NCBI GenBank assembly: GCA_944377765.1
Contig: CALWFX010000002.1
Span: 1-30,250 of the forward strand
Source: an uncultured Clostridia bacterium
GTDB taxonomy: Bacteria > Bacillota > Clostridia > Christensenellales > UBA1242
Direction: 5' to 3'
Length of the DNA: 30,250 bases
The notes beneath the pieces are model-generated. The model was not told the origin of the DNA and searched no databases. It saw nothing but the letters and a program-made list of their open reading frames with translations. Both the position numbers and the translations under genes were made by a program. This document shows positions 1-7,841 of this stretch, one piece after another; the stretch's first letter is position 1; each line of letters begins with the position of its first letter.

Positions 1-770
1 ACTCTTGAAGCTCCAACACCAACAAACATCTCAACAAAATCAGAACCGCTTATTGAAATGAAAGGCACTTTACTTTCACCAGCAACAGCACGAGCAAGAA
101 GGGTTTTACCTGTTCCCGGTTGCCCAACAAGAAGCACCCCTTTTGGTATTCTTGCACCAAGGTCAGTAAACTTTTTAGGATTTTTCAAAAATTCAACAAT
201 TTCTTGAAGTTCTGCTTTTTCTTCTTCCATGCCAGCAATATCAGAGAATTTAACTTTTGTCATGGAATATGACTTAACCTTAGTTTTTCCAAAACTCATT
301 GCACCCTTGTTTGCACCTGCAACCATTCTGTATATCATCCAAATCACAAAAATTGCAAAGGCAATATAAAGGATAGGAATTAAAATATCCCAGAAATTCA
401 TGCCTGCTGGAGCATAATTATATGAAACACTATTATTTTCACAAGAGTCAATAACTCTGTCAAAAATCACACCAGCATTATCAACATAGAAATAATAATC
501 TGAATAAGTTGGGACATTGTTTATTTCATATTTACTTCCAACAACCAAGATGTATCCAACTCCGTCTTTAATATAAACATAACTAGCCTTCGGGTCATCC
601 GGAGACGCACTTGGGTTTTGATTATTTTCAATCATTTCAATTGCTTGGTCTGTGGTAATTTGTTGACCATTATTTCCAAAATCGATGAAAATAAGACAAA
701 ACAAAAGCACAACTACCAGAAAAATAATAAGGTATGAAAGTTTAAAACCGCCTTGTTTTTTTTCGTTCAT
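1..770 (-). CDS. ftsH: ATP-dependent zinc metalloprotease FtsH (N-terminal part, cut by window edge)
   Basis: Membrane-bound AAA+ protease that degrades unneeded or damaged membrane and cytosolic proteins. Only the first ~256 residues are present; the gene runs off the window at base 1. Visible: TM helix 1 at about residues 11-30, an extracytoplasmic domain of roughly 95 residues, TM helix 2 at about 128-150, then the AAA domain with Walker A GQPGTGKT at about 216-223. The sequence ends in GVGASRV, before Walker B. The proline of the usual GPPGTGKT is Gln here. The start ATG at 770 has a good Shine-Dalgarno (AGGAG, about 5 nt spacing). The FtsH extracellular domain followed by the SRH-type AAA start makes the family call firm; the zinc site HEXXH lies outside the window. 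Confidence 0.95.
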   Translation of the reverse strand, partial: MNEKKQGGFKLSYLIIFLVVVLLFCLIFIDFGNNGQQITTDQAIEMIENNQNPSASPDDPKASYVYIKDGVGYILVVGSKYEINNVPTYSDYYFYVDNAGVIFDRVIDSCENNSVSYNYAPAGMNFWDILIPILYIAFAIFVIWMIYRMVAGANKGAMSFGKTKVKSYSMTKVKFSDIAGMEEEKAELQEIVEFLKNPKKFTDLGARIPKGVLLVGQPGTGKTLLARAVAGESKVPFISISGSDFVEMFVGVGASR

Positions 771-843
771 ATTTTCTCCTTTAATATGATTGTTATTTAA
801 AGGCAATATAGCCTAATAATATTAATATAACAATAACACAAGT

Positions 844-872
844 ATTTTATCACAAAAGAAAAATAAAAACAA
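844..872 (-). promoter_or_regulatory. candidate sigma-A promoter of ftsH
   Basis: On the minus strand TTGTTT (872-867), 17-nt spacer, TAAAAT (849-844), with an extended TG one base before the -10. It lies 74 nt upstream of the ftsH ATG. The -35 is only a fair match. Confidence 0.4.
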
Positions 873-913
873 CAAAAACAAGGTCGGTTTACCAAAAAAA
901 TTGTCAAAATATT

Positions 914-2176
914 TTAACTTGAAAAAATTTGTGGGCTGACTTTAAAAATAACATGATTTAAATAATCTTCTTTATCTTCCAAACTGTCCATAAATTTTTT
1001 CATTGCTTTGTGGTCTGTGTTATTTAAAATACGATAAATTTCAATGGTATCTGCCTTATATTCCCTTAAAATATTAACCCCTTCTGAAATCAAATCTTTA
1101 ACCTTAAATTCAAGCGTGTTTATCGCCTTTTTTGATATGTTTTTAAAATCAACATTTTCTTTAATTTCCAGGTCTTTTTCTTTCACTTCGCTTAGTTTAA
1201 CATACAATTTTAAGTCTAAATAAATTATTGGTATACCATTTTCAAAGCCTGCTCGAATGTTTCTTTGGCTGTCATAGAGTTCAAAAGTCAATCTTGCGTT
1301 TTTAAATAACTCATCACTAAAATCTTCAATAACAATTGAGCCATGCTTAAAAGAACTATCAAAAAAATTTAAGTTTCTCATTTCTTCACTTGATAACTTC
1401 GCCACTTTTTTGCCTCTTTTACATAAAAAGGTTTCTCCTTTGTTCAAAATTTTTTTGTTTTCATCCTGACTGCCACCTGAACTTTCTCCACTTGCCATGC
1501 TATCACCAAGCCCAGCATTTGAAGTTGATGCAGTTATCCCCACCCCTTCATCATCTTCTCCAACAAGAGAAATAAAAGAGATGTAACTTGCTTTACTTGG
1601 ACTATATAACCCCTTATAAAAAGACTCTAGGGTGCTTTCTTTTGAAAAAATATATGAATTATTAAATTCAATAAGTGTGTCAACCTTAATTGAACTTGAA
1701 CTGTCAAGGGTTTTTATTGCTTGCAAAAAATCTGAAGCCTTAGCATCTGTGCAAATAACAGAAGTTGAGAGTGCCAAACTTTTATTTCTTACAAGATAAT
1801 CCATTTCAACAGACGCATCTTCATCAAAATAACTTTCATTTAAAACAATTGTTTTAACATGAGAAAGTCCAACTTCTCTGCCAATGTAAAGCCCAGCATA
1901 ATCCATTGCTTCTGAAATACTTTGCCCTGAAGCCTTAATGACTTCATATTTTTCCTTGAAATCTTGTGCAACAATTGGAATGAAAGTCAATAACGACAAT
2001 TCAATTTCATCACTTTCACTTTTATCTAAGCCAATTGCGGTAACAATGGCATAAGTGTCGCTTTCTGCATCTTTACCAAGAGAAGCACCGCCATAAAAAA
2101 TTACAATGAACAAAAAGACGATGAACATTGGATATTTTAAAGTGTTTTTAATAAATTTTGAAAAATTGTTCATCAT
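914..2176 (-). CDS. gerAC: spore germination protein GerAC family (no lipobox cysteine)
   Basis: C subunit of a GerA-type germinant receptor, which acts at the spore inner membrane. 420 aa. One N-terminal hydrophobic segment (about residues 15-30) is followed by the family's conserved start of the soluble part (TYAIVTAIGLDKSE), then the N-terminal and C-terminal GerAC domains separated by a Gly/Ser-rich stretch near 215-235. The usual GerAC is a lipoprotein with an LxGC-WD junction. Here the equivalent stretch reads FYGGASLGKDAES and has no Cys, so it should be anchored by an uncleaved helix instead. The start ATG at 2176 overlaps the gerAB stop (ATGA) and has AGGAGAG upstream; the second ATG (2173) is equally possible. 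Last gene of the gerA operon; no convincing terminator follows. Confidence 0.9.
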   Translation of the reverse strand: MMNNFSKFIKNTLKYPMFIVFLFIVIFYGGASLGKDAESDTYAIVTAIGLDKSESDEIELSLLTFIPIVAQDFKEKYEVIKASGQSISEAMDYAGLYIGREVGLSHVKTIVLNESYFDEDASVEMDYLVRNKSLALSTSVICTDAKASDFLQAIKTLDSSSSIKVDTLIEFNNSYIFSKESTLESFYKGLYSPSKASYISFISLVGEDDEGVGITASTSNAGLGDSMASGESSGGSQDENKKILNKGETFLCKRGKKVAKLSSEEMRNLNFFDSSFKHGSIVIEDFSDELFKNARLTFELYDSQRNIRAGFENGIPIIYLDLKLYVKLSEVKEKDLEIKENVDFKNISKKAINTLEFKVKDLISEGVNILREYKADTIEIYRILNNTDHKAMKKFMDSLEDKEDYLNHVIFKVSPQIFSS

Positions 2177-3255
2177 TTTCTCTCCTTATTGCTTTTGATA
2201 ATAAGAAAAAAGATTGTGCAAAGTGGAACAATAACAAAAGAAACAATAGAAAAATAAGGTAAAATATTTTCCCCATAAGTTATGGTTTTTTCAAGATTAC
2301 GAAGAATAAGTTCAACAATTATGATAAAAAGAAAATCAAACACAACAAGAGAATATGCTCTTTTTAACTTCGGCAACAAAACTTCAAAGCAAACAGAAAA
2401 GCATTTTAAATATATAGCCATTTGAAAGTAAGTTATAAACATAACAAAAATAACAGCAATAACATCAATTCTTCCAAGCCCACCATAATCTTTTATGTTG
2501 CCTAAAATTTCAAATATGGCATAAGGATGCATGAAAGATGTGTAGGTATAAGCAAAATAAAAAGAAACTGCAACAAGCACAACCATAATGCTTGCAAGTG
2601 AAAAAAAGAAAAAAACTTTTTTGCCATCGCCCTTTTTAAATTCAATCTTGTCCATTAAAACAAACAAAAACACCGCATCGCCGAAGGATGAAATGTGTTT
2701 TAAGGAAGTTAAAATGATGTCACTAAAAGAAGATTGATAAAAAAGTGGAACAGAATTTGTGCCAATAAAAGAAACAACAACACAAAACAATGCAAAAATT
2801 AGAATTACAGGAAAAAAGAGTTGGCAAGTTCTTCCAAAAGCTCTTAGATTTAAAAATGCCAAATAATTTATAATAGGCAACAGACAAATTAAAAACAAAA
2901 CACTGCTGTTTTCACTGTAAATTAAATCTTTAAAAAACATATATGTAACATTATAAATAAGCACAAGTTTACATAAAAAATAAGTTAGAATTAAAAAATA
3001 TATGATTATTGTTGTTATTTTTCCAAATTTTTCTTTAATTAATTGCACAAATGAAGTGGTTGGATATTTTCTTTTAAGAAAAATAAAAAGCGTGATAAGT
3101 GCAATTTCCAAAACAAACAAAATGATAAAACACAAAATTCCTTCAACATTTGCATCATTGAAAAATAAGGAAGGCAATATTAAAATCTTATTTGCAAACA
3201 TAAGCAAAAACAGCATTATACTTGTTTGCCAAACATTTATGCTTTCATCTCTCAT
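2173..3255 (-). CDS. gerAB: spore germination protein GerAB family (integral membrane subunit)
   Basis: B subunit of the germinant receptor, a member of the APC transporter superfamily thought to bind the small-molecule germinant. 360 aa, about ten predicted transmembrane helices spread over the whole length (first at about 12-30, last at about 335-355), typical family length. The starting segment (INVWQTSIMLFLLMFANKIL) matches the family, though TM1 has a less glycine-rich sequence than Bacillus GerAB. It overlaps gerAA by 4 nt upstream and gerAC by 4 nt downstream, so translation of the three subunits is probably coupled. Confidence 0.92.
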   Translation of the reverse strand: MRDESINVWQTSIMLFLLMFANKILILPSLFFNDANVEGILCFIILFVLEIALITLFIFLKRKYPTTSFVQLIKEKFGKITTIIIYFLILTYFLCKLVLIYNVTYMFFKDLIYSENSSVLFLICLLPIINYLAFLNLRAFGRTCQLFFPVILIFALFCVVVSFIGTNSVPLFYQSSFSDIILTSLKHISSFGDAVFLFVLMDKIEFKKGDGKKVFFFFSLASIMVVLVAVSFYFAYTYTSFMHPYAIFEILGNIKDYGGLGRIDVIAVIFVMFITYFQMAIYLKCFSVCFEVLLPKLKRAYSLVVFDFLFIIIVELILRNLEKTITYGENILPYFSIVSFVIVPLCTIFFLIIKSNKERK

Positions 3256-4679
3256 TTTCCTATTCTCCTTTTGTTTGGCGTGCTAAAAGAAAATGGTCTT
3301 TCTTCCATGGTTGTTATTGGCACTCTTATTATGCCATCTTTATTGTCTTTTAAGATGAAAGGAGAAAATGGTGCAAGGTATGGTGTTTTAAAATTTTCAA
3401 TACTATTTAGATAGCCAACAAAATATATTGCCCCACCAATTATTCCAAAAAGTCCAACCGAAGCCCCTATTAGCAGAAAAATAAATTGTAAAACAGTTAT
3501 TTGCGCTGATTGTTCTGGAATGGTGTAAAGAGCAATTTTTGCAATGGCAACAACAATAACTGCAGGCGGAGAAATTAAGCCCGCCTTTACCCCTGTGTCG
3601 CCAAGAATAAGTGCACCAACAATGGATGTTGCAAGTCCCAAATAACTTGGAAGTCTTAAACTGACTTCATATAGAATTTGAAACAAAAGTGATATAAACA
3701 AAATCTCAATAAATGGTGTAAATGGTATTTGTTGTGTGGAATCAGCAATTGTGATTAAATATTTTAATGGCAAAACATTATAGTGAAAAAGTTGTAAAGC
3801 GATGTAAATACCCGGCCCCAAAATTGCAAACAAACTTCCAATTAACCTAACAAAACGAAGTAATGTTGAATATATGTAATTTGTATAATAATCGTTTGGG
3901 TTTTGCAAATCTTCAAGAAGAACAAATGGCACAGTTAGCACCATTGGAGTGTTATCCACCATGATTGCCACCCTACCTTCCAAAAGTTTTGCACAAACAA
4001 TGTCTGGTTTTTCGGTGTTTCCAATTTGTTTAAAAAGTGAGTTTGGTCTTTCTGCCAAAAATGGGATGAGATAATAAGAGTCCACAACTCCATCTATATC
4101 AATTTTTTTCAACTTTTTTTCAATTTCCTTAACAGTTTTTTTATCTGCAACATTGTCAAGATATGCAATTATAATTTGAGTCTTTGTTCTTCTCCCAACA
4201 GACAAATTTTTTAAAACTAAATCTGGGCTATAAAATCTTTTTCTTAAAAGTCCAATGTTTGTTTTAATGTCTTCTGTAAAACCTTCTCTCGGTCCTTGAA
4301 TAACAGGCGTTGTTGGCGGTTCACTTGGTGCTCTTGCGTTAAATTTTTGAATGTCAACAGATAAAATTTTCTGTGAAGTGTTTGTTAAAATGACAACTGC
4401 ACCTTTTAAAATATTTTCTACAATTTCTTCTTTTTTTATTTCCTTTGTGTCGTTTGCCTGCACAAGATTTTTTATGTTATCAAAATCAAGTTGCTTGTCA
4501 AAAGAAGAAATAGGTTCATATATTGCTGTTGAAAAAATTAAGTTATCGGTGAAACTTTTAAGATAAATAAAACCAACAATTATATTGCCTTTTTGGAGCA
4601 CCCTGTCAACAACATCAAAAGAATTATGTAGTTCATTCTTTATTTTTTTAATTTCATGTTCAACATTAAAAAAATTCAT
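3252..4679 (-). CDS. gerAA: spore germination protein GerAA family
   Basis: A subunit of the germinant receptor. 475 aa, normal length. An N-terminal soluble domain (about 1-270) contains the conserved stretch VIQGPREGFTEDI (about 126-138), the conserved RTKT segment and VEGR-like LLEGRVAIMVDNTP. About five membrane helices follow (about 285-430), ending in a short basic tail. Start ATG at 4679 with GAGGG Shine-Dalgarno. First gene of a tight three-gene operon. Upstream is a plausible sigma-G-type element (CATACTA), which would fit forespore expression; the FnIII-like gene 53 nt upstream is on the same strand and could also read through. Confidence 0.95.
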   Translation of the reverse strand: MNFFNVEHEIKKIKNELHNSFDVVDRVLQKGNIIVGFIYLKSFTDNLIFSTAIYEPISSFDKQLDFDNIKNLVQANDTKEIKKEEIVENILKGAVVILTNTSQKILSVDIQKFNARAPSEPPTTPVIQGPREGFTEDIKTNIGLLRKRFYSPDLVLKNLSVGRRTKTQIIIAYLDNVADKKTVKEIEKKLKKIDIDGVVDSYYLIPFLAERPNSLFKQIGNTEKPDIVCAKLLEGRVAIMVDNTPMVLTVPFVLLEDLQNPNDYYTNYIYSTLLRFVRLIGSLFAILGPGIYIALQLFHYNVLPLKYLITIADSTQQIPFTPFIEILFISLLFQILYEVSLRLPSYLGLATSIVGALILGDTGVKAGLISPPAVIVVAIAKIALYTIPEQSAQITVLQFIFLLIGASVGLFGIIGGAIYFVGYLNSIENFKTPYLAPFSPFILKDNKDGIIRVPITTMEERPFSFSTPNKRRIGK

Positions 4680-4695
4680 ACACCCTCTTTTTAGG

Positions 4696-4727
4696 TAGTA
4701 TGAATAAAATAATTTAAAATATTTACA
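4696..4727 (-). promoter_or_regulatory. candidate forespore (sigma-G-like) promoter of gerAA
   Basis: On the minus strand, CATACTA (4702-4696) fits the sigma-G/F -10 pattern CATnnTA. TGTAAA (4727-4722), 19 nt upstream, is a 5/6 match to TGHATR. The predicted start is about 10 nt before the gerAA ATG, leaving room for the GAGGG ribosome site. Spacing is slightly long; this is a motif match only. Confidence 0.4.
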
Positions 4728-4732
4728 CCTAA

Positions 4733-5413
4733 CTAAACTATTTGAAAAGATATCAAATTTGAAGTTGCTGAATAAAAGTTTTCACTTGCGTTTGCTGTAA
4801 CATATGCTTGATAATAACCATTAGCATATGTTGACATATCAAAATAGTTTTCCTGCACAGTAAAATCTTTGATTGGTGAGTTTGGCTCTGGATATATAAT
4901 TTTAACTGTGTAACTTTCAGCATTGATTATCTTATCCCAACTAAGCATATTATTTTCGAATGTAACAATTGGCTTATCTAGTGGCATAGTAACAGTCCAA
5001 AAATAGAACTCCGAAAAACTGCCAGTTGATTTATTTTCTCCCATATATGCCACCATAAACCTAAACTCATTTCCACTAGTCAACAAAATTTTTTCATTTT
5101 CACTTAAATTTATTGTGTTTTTATCACTTTCAACAACATCAATTTCAAGATATTCTCCTTCAATCTTCTGTTCAATAACAAAAAGGTAATCGTATTCTGT
5201 TTGATAGTCCGCAGTTAAATAATATTGCCCTTCCACATTTTCCACTTTTAAATTGGTAGGTATTTTTTTAATTTCCGGAGAAGCCAAATAAAAAACAACC
5301 ACCCCTGCAATGATTGCAAGCACTGCAACAGCAATAATGGTTATTATCATCGCAATTTTTGATTTCCTAAAATCTTTTTTATTTACATTCTCTTTAGATT
5401 TTTTTTCTTCCAT
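4733..5413 (-). CDS. membrane-anchored protein with FnIII-like domain(s), function unknown
   Basis: 226 aa. A charged N-terminus (Lys-rich, about 1-18), one strong TM helix at about 20-45, then an extracytoplasmic beta-rich region. The C-terminal half (about 140-226) has a fibronectin-III-like pattern: DKPIVTF, then LSWDKIINAESYTVKI, then a YYQAYVTA strand; the part from about 52 to 138 may be a second, more degenerate copy. No catalytic motif seen. It stands just upstream of gerAA on the same strand with no clear terminator between, so a link to spore or cell-surface function is possible but unproven. Its ATG has no Shine-Dalgarno and lies 6 nt after a TATAAT box, so it may be translated from a leaderless transcript. 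Confidence 0.75.
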   Translation of the reverse strand: MEEKKSKENVNKKDFRKSKIAMIITIIAVAVLAIIAGVVVFYLASPEIKKIPTNLKVENVEGQYYLTADYQTEYDYLFVIEQKIEGEYLEIDVVESDKNTINLSENEKILLTSGNEFRFMVAYMGENKSTGSFSEFYFWTVTMPLDKPIVTFENNMLSWDKIINAESYTVKIIYPEPNSPIKDFTVQENYFDMSTYANGYYQAYVTANASENFYSATSNLISFQIV

Positions 5414-5419
5414 ATGGTT

Positions 5420-5449
5420 ATTATAATAAAATATCCATTATTTTTGCAA
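5420..5449 (-). promoter_or_regulatory. sigma-A promoter giving a likely leaderless mRNA
   Basis: Minus strand TTGCAA (5449-5444), 18-nt spacer, TATAAT (5425-5420). The -10 ends 6 nt before the ATG at 5413, placing the expected +1 on the A of the start codon. No ribosome-binding site is present. Confidence 0.7.
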
Positions 5450-5487
5450 ATAAAAATTAAAAATATCACAAATATTGAAAATGAATA

Positions 5488-5516
5488 TTGACATAATTAA
5501 AAAAGTGTGGTAAAAT
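5488..5516 (+). promoter_or_regulatory. strong sigma-A promoter of the acidic membrane protein gene
   Basis: TTGACA (5488-5493), 17-nt spacer, TAAAAT (5511-5516), with TGG giving an extended -10. It is followed by GGAGG (5530-5534) and ATG at 5540, an ordinary SD-led start. Confidence 0.85.
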
Positions 5517-5539
5517 TAAAACATAAATTGGAGGTAAAT

Positions 5540-6214
5540 ATGATTGATTTTAATAATTTGTCAACAGAAGCCTATGCAGCATTTATACTTGGAATAATTT
5601 TCACTATTGTAACAATTGCTGGAGCCATTGTTCTTATTAGAAGAATGAAAACAGCATCAACACTTCTTAAAGTTTTTACAGCGATTGTTTTTCCATTCAT
5701 TGCAATTTTCTGCTGGCTCTATATGATATTAAGCGAATGTGCAAATTTTGACATTGGAACAAGTTTCTATTCTTCATTCTTAATTACATTAGGATTTTTC
5801 CTTATTGTTGTTGGAGTTTTCTACTTGGTTGTATATATCAAAAAACAAATAGCAAAAAAGAATGCTGAATATGTGAAAAACCTTGAAAACGAAGTAAATG
5901 ACCTTGAAAACGAAGTTTCAAAACTTGATGCTCAAAAAGAAAATGATGTTGTTGTTGAAGAAACTAATGAAGCAAGCGAAAATGAAGAAGTTGAAACTGT
6001 AAATAGCGAAGAACAAGAAAGCGAAGAAATTGAAAACACCGCTGAAGAAGAAGTTGAAACAACCGAAGAAACAAGTGAAGAAACAAGTGAAGAAAAGGTT
6101 GAAACTCCAATAATTTCTGACGAAGAAGAAAATAACGAAGAAATTGATTTAGATAAAGTTATGGAAGCAGATAACAACAATGCTGATGACACTGACGATA
6201 AAGAAACAAAATAA
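5540..6214 (+). CDS. three-TM protein with coiled coil and acidic C-terminal tail, unknown function
   Basis: 224 aa. The ATG at 5540 is chosen over the in-frame ATG at 5507 because GGAGG sits 5 nt before it and the upstream ATG overlaps the promoter -10. Three TM helices at about 10-32, 42-62 and 75-98 are followed by a heptad-like segment (KNLENEVNDLENEVSKLDAQ) and a very acidic Glu/Thr/Ser tail with repeated EETSEE units up to the C-terminus (calculated to be strongly negative). No family recognised. It is a single-gene unit with its own promoter and intrinsic terminator. The tail is low complexity and would be expected to be disordered in the cytoplasm. Confidence 0.8.
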   Translation: MIDFNNLSTEAYAAFILGIIFTIVTIAGAIVLIRRMKTASTLLKVFTAIVFPFIAIFCWLYMILSECANFDIGTSFYSSFLITLGFFLIVVGVFYLVVYIKKQIAKKNAEYVKNLENEVNDLENEVSKLDAQKENDVVVEETNEASENEEVETVNSEEQESEEIENTAEEEVETTEETSEETSEEKVETPIISDEEENNEEIDLDKVMEADNNNADDTDDKETK

Positions 6215-6224
6215 AATTTAATAT

Positions 6225-6257
6225 AAAAGAATGATGTTCATAGCATCATTCTTTTTT
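6225..6257 (+). terminator. intrinsic terminator after the acidic membrane protein gene
   Basis: Perfect 12-bp stem AAAAGAATGATG / CATCATTCTTTT with a 7-nt loop (6237-6243), running into a T tract. Confidence 0.85.
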
Positions 6258-6277
6258 ATACTATAACATTATAAATT

Positions 6278-6303
6278 AAAAATAACAGGCAAGCCTGTTA
6301 TTT
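6278..6303 (-). terminator. intrinsic terminator of efp, overlapping its stop codon
   Basis: Stem AAATAACAGGC (6280-6290) / GCCTGTTATTT (6293-6303), with T-rich sequence following on the minus strand. The efp stop codon (6300-6298) is inside the hairpin. A nearly identical hairpin ends degV. Confidence 0.85.
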
Positions 6304-6858
6304 AACTTTTTCCATATATGACCCATCACGAGTGTCAACTCTGATAACATCTCCAATATTCACAAAAAGTGGAACATTGATTGTGTAACCTGTTGACAAT
6401 GTTGCTGGTTTTTTTGATGCTTTTGATGTGTCGCCTTGAATGCCCGGTTCAGTGTCAACAACTTCAAGTTCAACAAAAGTTGGTGGATAAACTGCAAATG
6501 GAGAACCCTTATACATATACATCGTTGTTGGCATATTTTCTGTAACAAAGTTAAGAGCATCAGCAACAACATCCTTATTTAATGGCATTTGTTCATAGGT
6601 TTCATTATCCATAAAATAATATAAATCGCCATCGTTATAAAGGTATAACATTTCCTTTTTCTCAATAACTGCTTCTTGAAATTTGTCTGAAGGGTTAAAA
6701 GTATCTTCTCTAACTTGCCCAGTCATAACATTTTTAATTTTTGCACGAACAAATGGAGAACCTTTTCCAGGTTTTACATGTAAGAAGTCAATAACATTGT
6801 AAACATTTCCATCCATTTCAAAAGTTGTGCCTTTTCTAAAATCTCCTGCTGTAACCAT
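6298..6858 (-). CDS. efp: elongation factor P
   Basis: Binds next to the P-site tRNA and relieves ribosome stalling at polyproline stretches. 186 aa, standard length, three beta-barrel (KOW/OB) domains at about 1-63, 68-125 and 130-186. The functional loop in domain I reads KPGKGSPF with Lys at position 32, the residue that is modified in Bacillus EF-P; no modification gene lies nearby. The C-terminal signature around GDVIRVDTRDGSYM is intact. Start ATG with AGGAG upstream. Monocistronic: its own promoter overlaps the end of the preceding endonuclease IV gene, and a terminator overlaps its stop. Confidence 0.97.
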   Translation of the reverse strand: MVTAGDFRKGTTFEMDGNVYNVIDFLHVKPGKGSPFVRAKIKNVMTGQVREDTFNPSDKFQEAVIEKKEMLYLYNDGDLYYFMDNETYEQMPLNKDVVADALNFVTENMPTTMYMYKGSPFAVYPPTFVELEVVDTEPGIQGDTSKASKKPATLSTGYTINVPLFVNIGDVIRVDTRDGSYMEKVK

Positions 6859-6892
6859 AAATATCTCCTATAAATTAAATTTTAACTAGTAA

Positions 6893-6921
6893 ATTATAAC
6901 ATATATATTATCATTTGGCAA
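6893..6921 (-). promoter_or_regulatory. sigma-A promoter of efp
   Basis: Minus strand TTGCCA (6921-6916), 17 nt, TATAAT (6898-6893), with extended TGT before the -10. The -35 overlaps the last codons of the endonuclease IV gene. Confidence 0.75.
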
Positions 6922-7771
6922 GTGTTTTTAAGTAAATATCTTTCATAATAACACTATCTTCTGCCTGTGTGCCCGCTGATTCACAAACAATATGACAATC
7001 AAGATTATAATCAGCAAGCACTTTTGCCAAATCTTCAAAATTTGGACCATAAACATCATCTGCAAAAGTCAAATGCTTAATTTCGCCCTTTGCGCCATAT
7101 TGAATTTTTGAAAAATGAACATGAGCAATTTTTGTTCTTTCTTCTCCCAACTTTTCAAAGGCATAATCAAAAATCCTTTTATAGTCATCTGCAGATTTAA
7201 GTGAACCTTGGGTTAAAGAATTTATATGTCCAAAATCAAAAGCTGGCAACAACCTGTTAGACAACGCACAAAGGTCAATAATTTCCTTATATGTTCCAAT
7301 CTGCATTGTTTTTCCCATGGTTTCTGGGCAAAGATATAACTCTTCTCCAAGTTCTTTTTCAAAAGTAGGCAAAATTTCTTTAAATCTTTTCATCATAAGA
7401 CCAACTGCTTCATCTCTAGTTAACTTGCCACATGATGCAGGATGAAAAATAAGCCTTTTTGCTTGTAAATTTTTAAGAAACTTAATGCCTGTTGTTATGT
7501 AACCTATCGTTTTTGCATACATCTCGTCGTCAGGGTTTGCAAAATTTATAAAATAAGGTGCGTGAACAGAAAGTTCAATTCCTTCCTTTTTAAATTCATT
7601 ACCAATTTTAACAGCAGTATCACTTGACATTCTGTATCCTTGACCAAAACTATATTCAAAAAGTTCCAGTCCTTTTGATTTTACCCATGCTGGTGCTTCA
7701 ATTGTTGAAGAATGTCCATCACTGAAAAATGATTCACTGTTCCCTGATGGACCAAACAAAACTTTACTCAT
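6911..7771 (-). CDS. nfo: endonuclease IV-type AP endonuclease (TIM barrel)
   Basis: Zinc-dependent apurinic/apyrimidinic endonuclease of base-excision repair. 286 aa, usual length. Metal-ligand motifs of the AP-endonuclease-2 TIM barrel are all visible: HAPYFIN (about 71-77), FHPAS (about 110-114), PETMG (about 150), FDFGHINS (about 179), HVHFSK (about 217-222) and the late Glu in CESAG (about 265). GPSGNSESF at the start is typical of the Firmicute Nfo-like branch. Start ATG at 7771 with GGAGAAAG upstream. Its own promoter lies in the gap after truB. A sugar-phosphate isomerase of the same fold is the main alternative, but the motifs favour Nfo. Confidence 0.88.
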   Translation of the reverse strand: MSKVLFGPSGNSESFFSDGHSSTIEAPAWVKSKGLELFEYSFGQGYRMSSDTAVKIGNEFKKEGIELSVHAPYFINFANPDDEMYAKTIGYITTGIKFLKNLQAKRLIFHPASCGKLTRDEAVGLMMKRFKEILPTFEKELGEELYLCPETMGKTMQIGTYKEIIDLCALSNRLLPAFDFGHINSLTQGSLKSADDYKRIFDYAFEKLGEERTKIAHVHFSKIQYGAKGEIKHLTFADDVYGPNFEDLAKVLADYNLDCHIVCESAGTQAEDSVIMKDIYLKTLAK

Positions 7772-7808
7772 ACTTTCTCCATTATGTTAAAAATTTAAAC
7801 ATATTAAA

Positions 7809-7836
7809 ATAATATCACAAAATTAATTTTTTGCAA
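7809..7836 (-). promoter_or_regulatory. candidate sigma-A promoter of nfo
   Basis: Minus strand TTGCAA (7836-7831), 16-nt spacer, TATTAT (7814-7809), TGA extended -10. It lies just after the truB stop. Confidence 0.55.
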
Positions 7837-7841
7837 ACAAA

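Noticed and set aside
5507..5539. Upstream in-frame ATG for the acidic membrane protein
   Set aside because: It lies before and within the -10 box of the promoter; GGAGG supports the ATG at 5540.
5932..6192. Ser-rich 86-aa minus-strand ORF
   Set aside because: Antisense shadow of the acidic Glu/Thr-rich tail of the gene at 5540-6214; no ribosome site or family.
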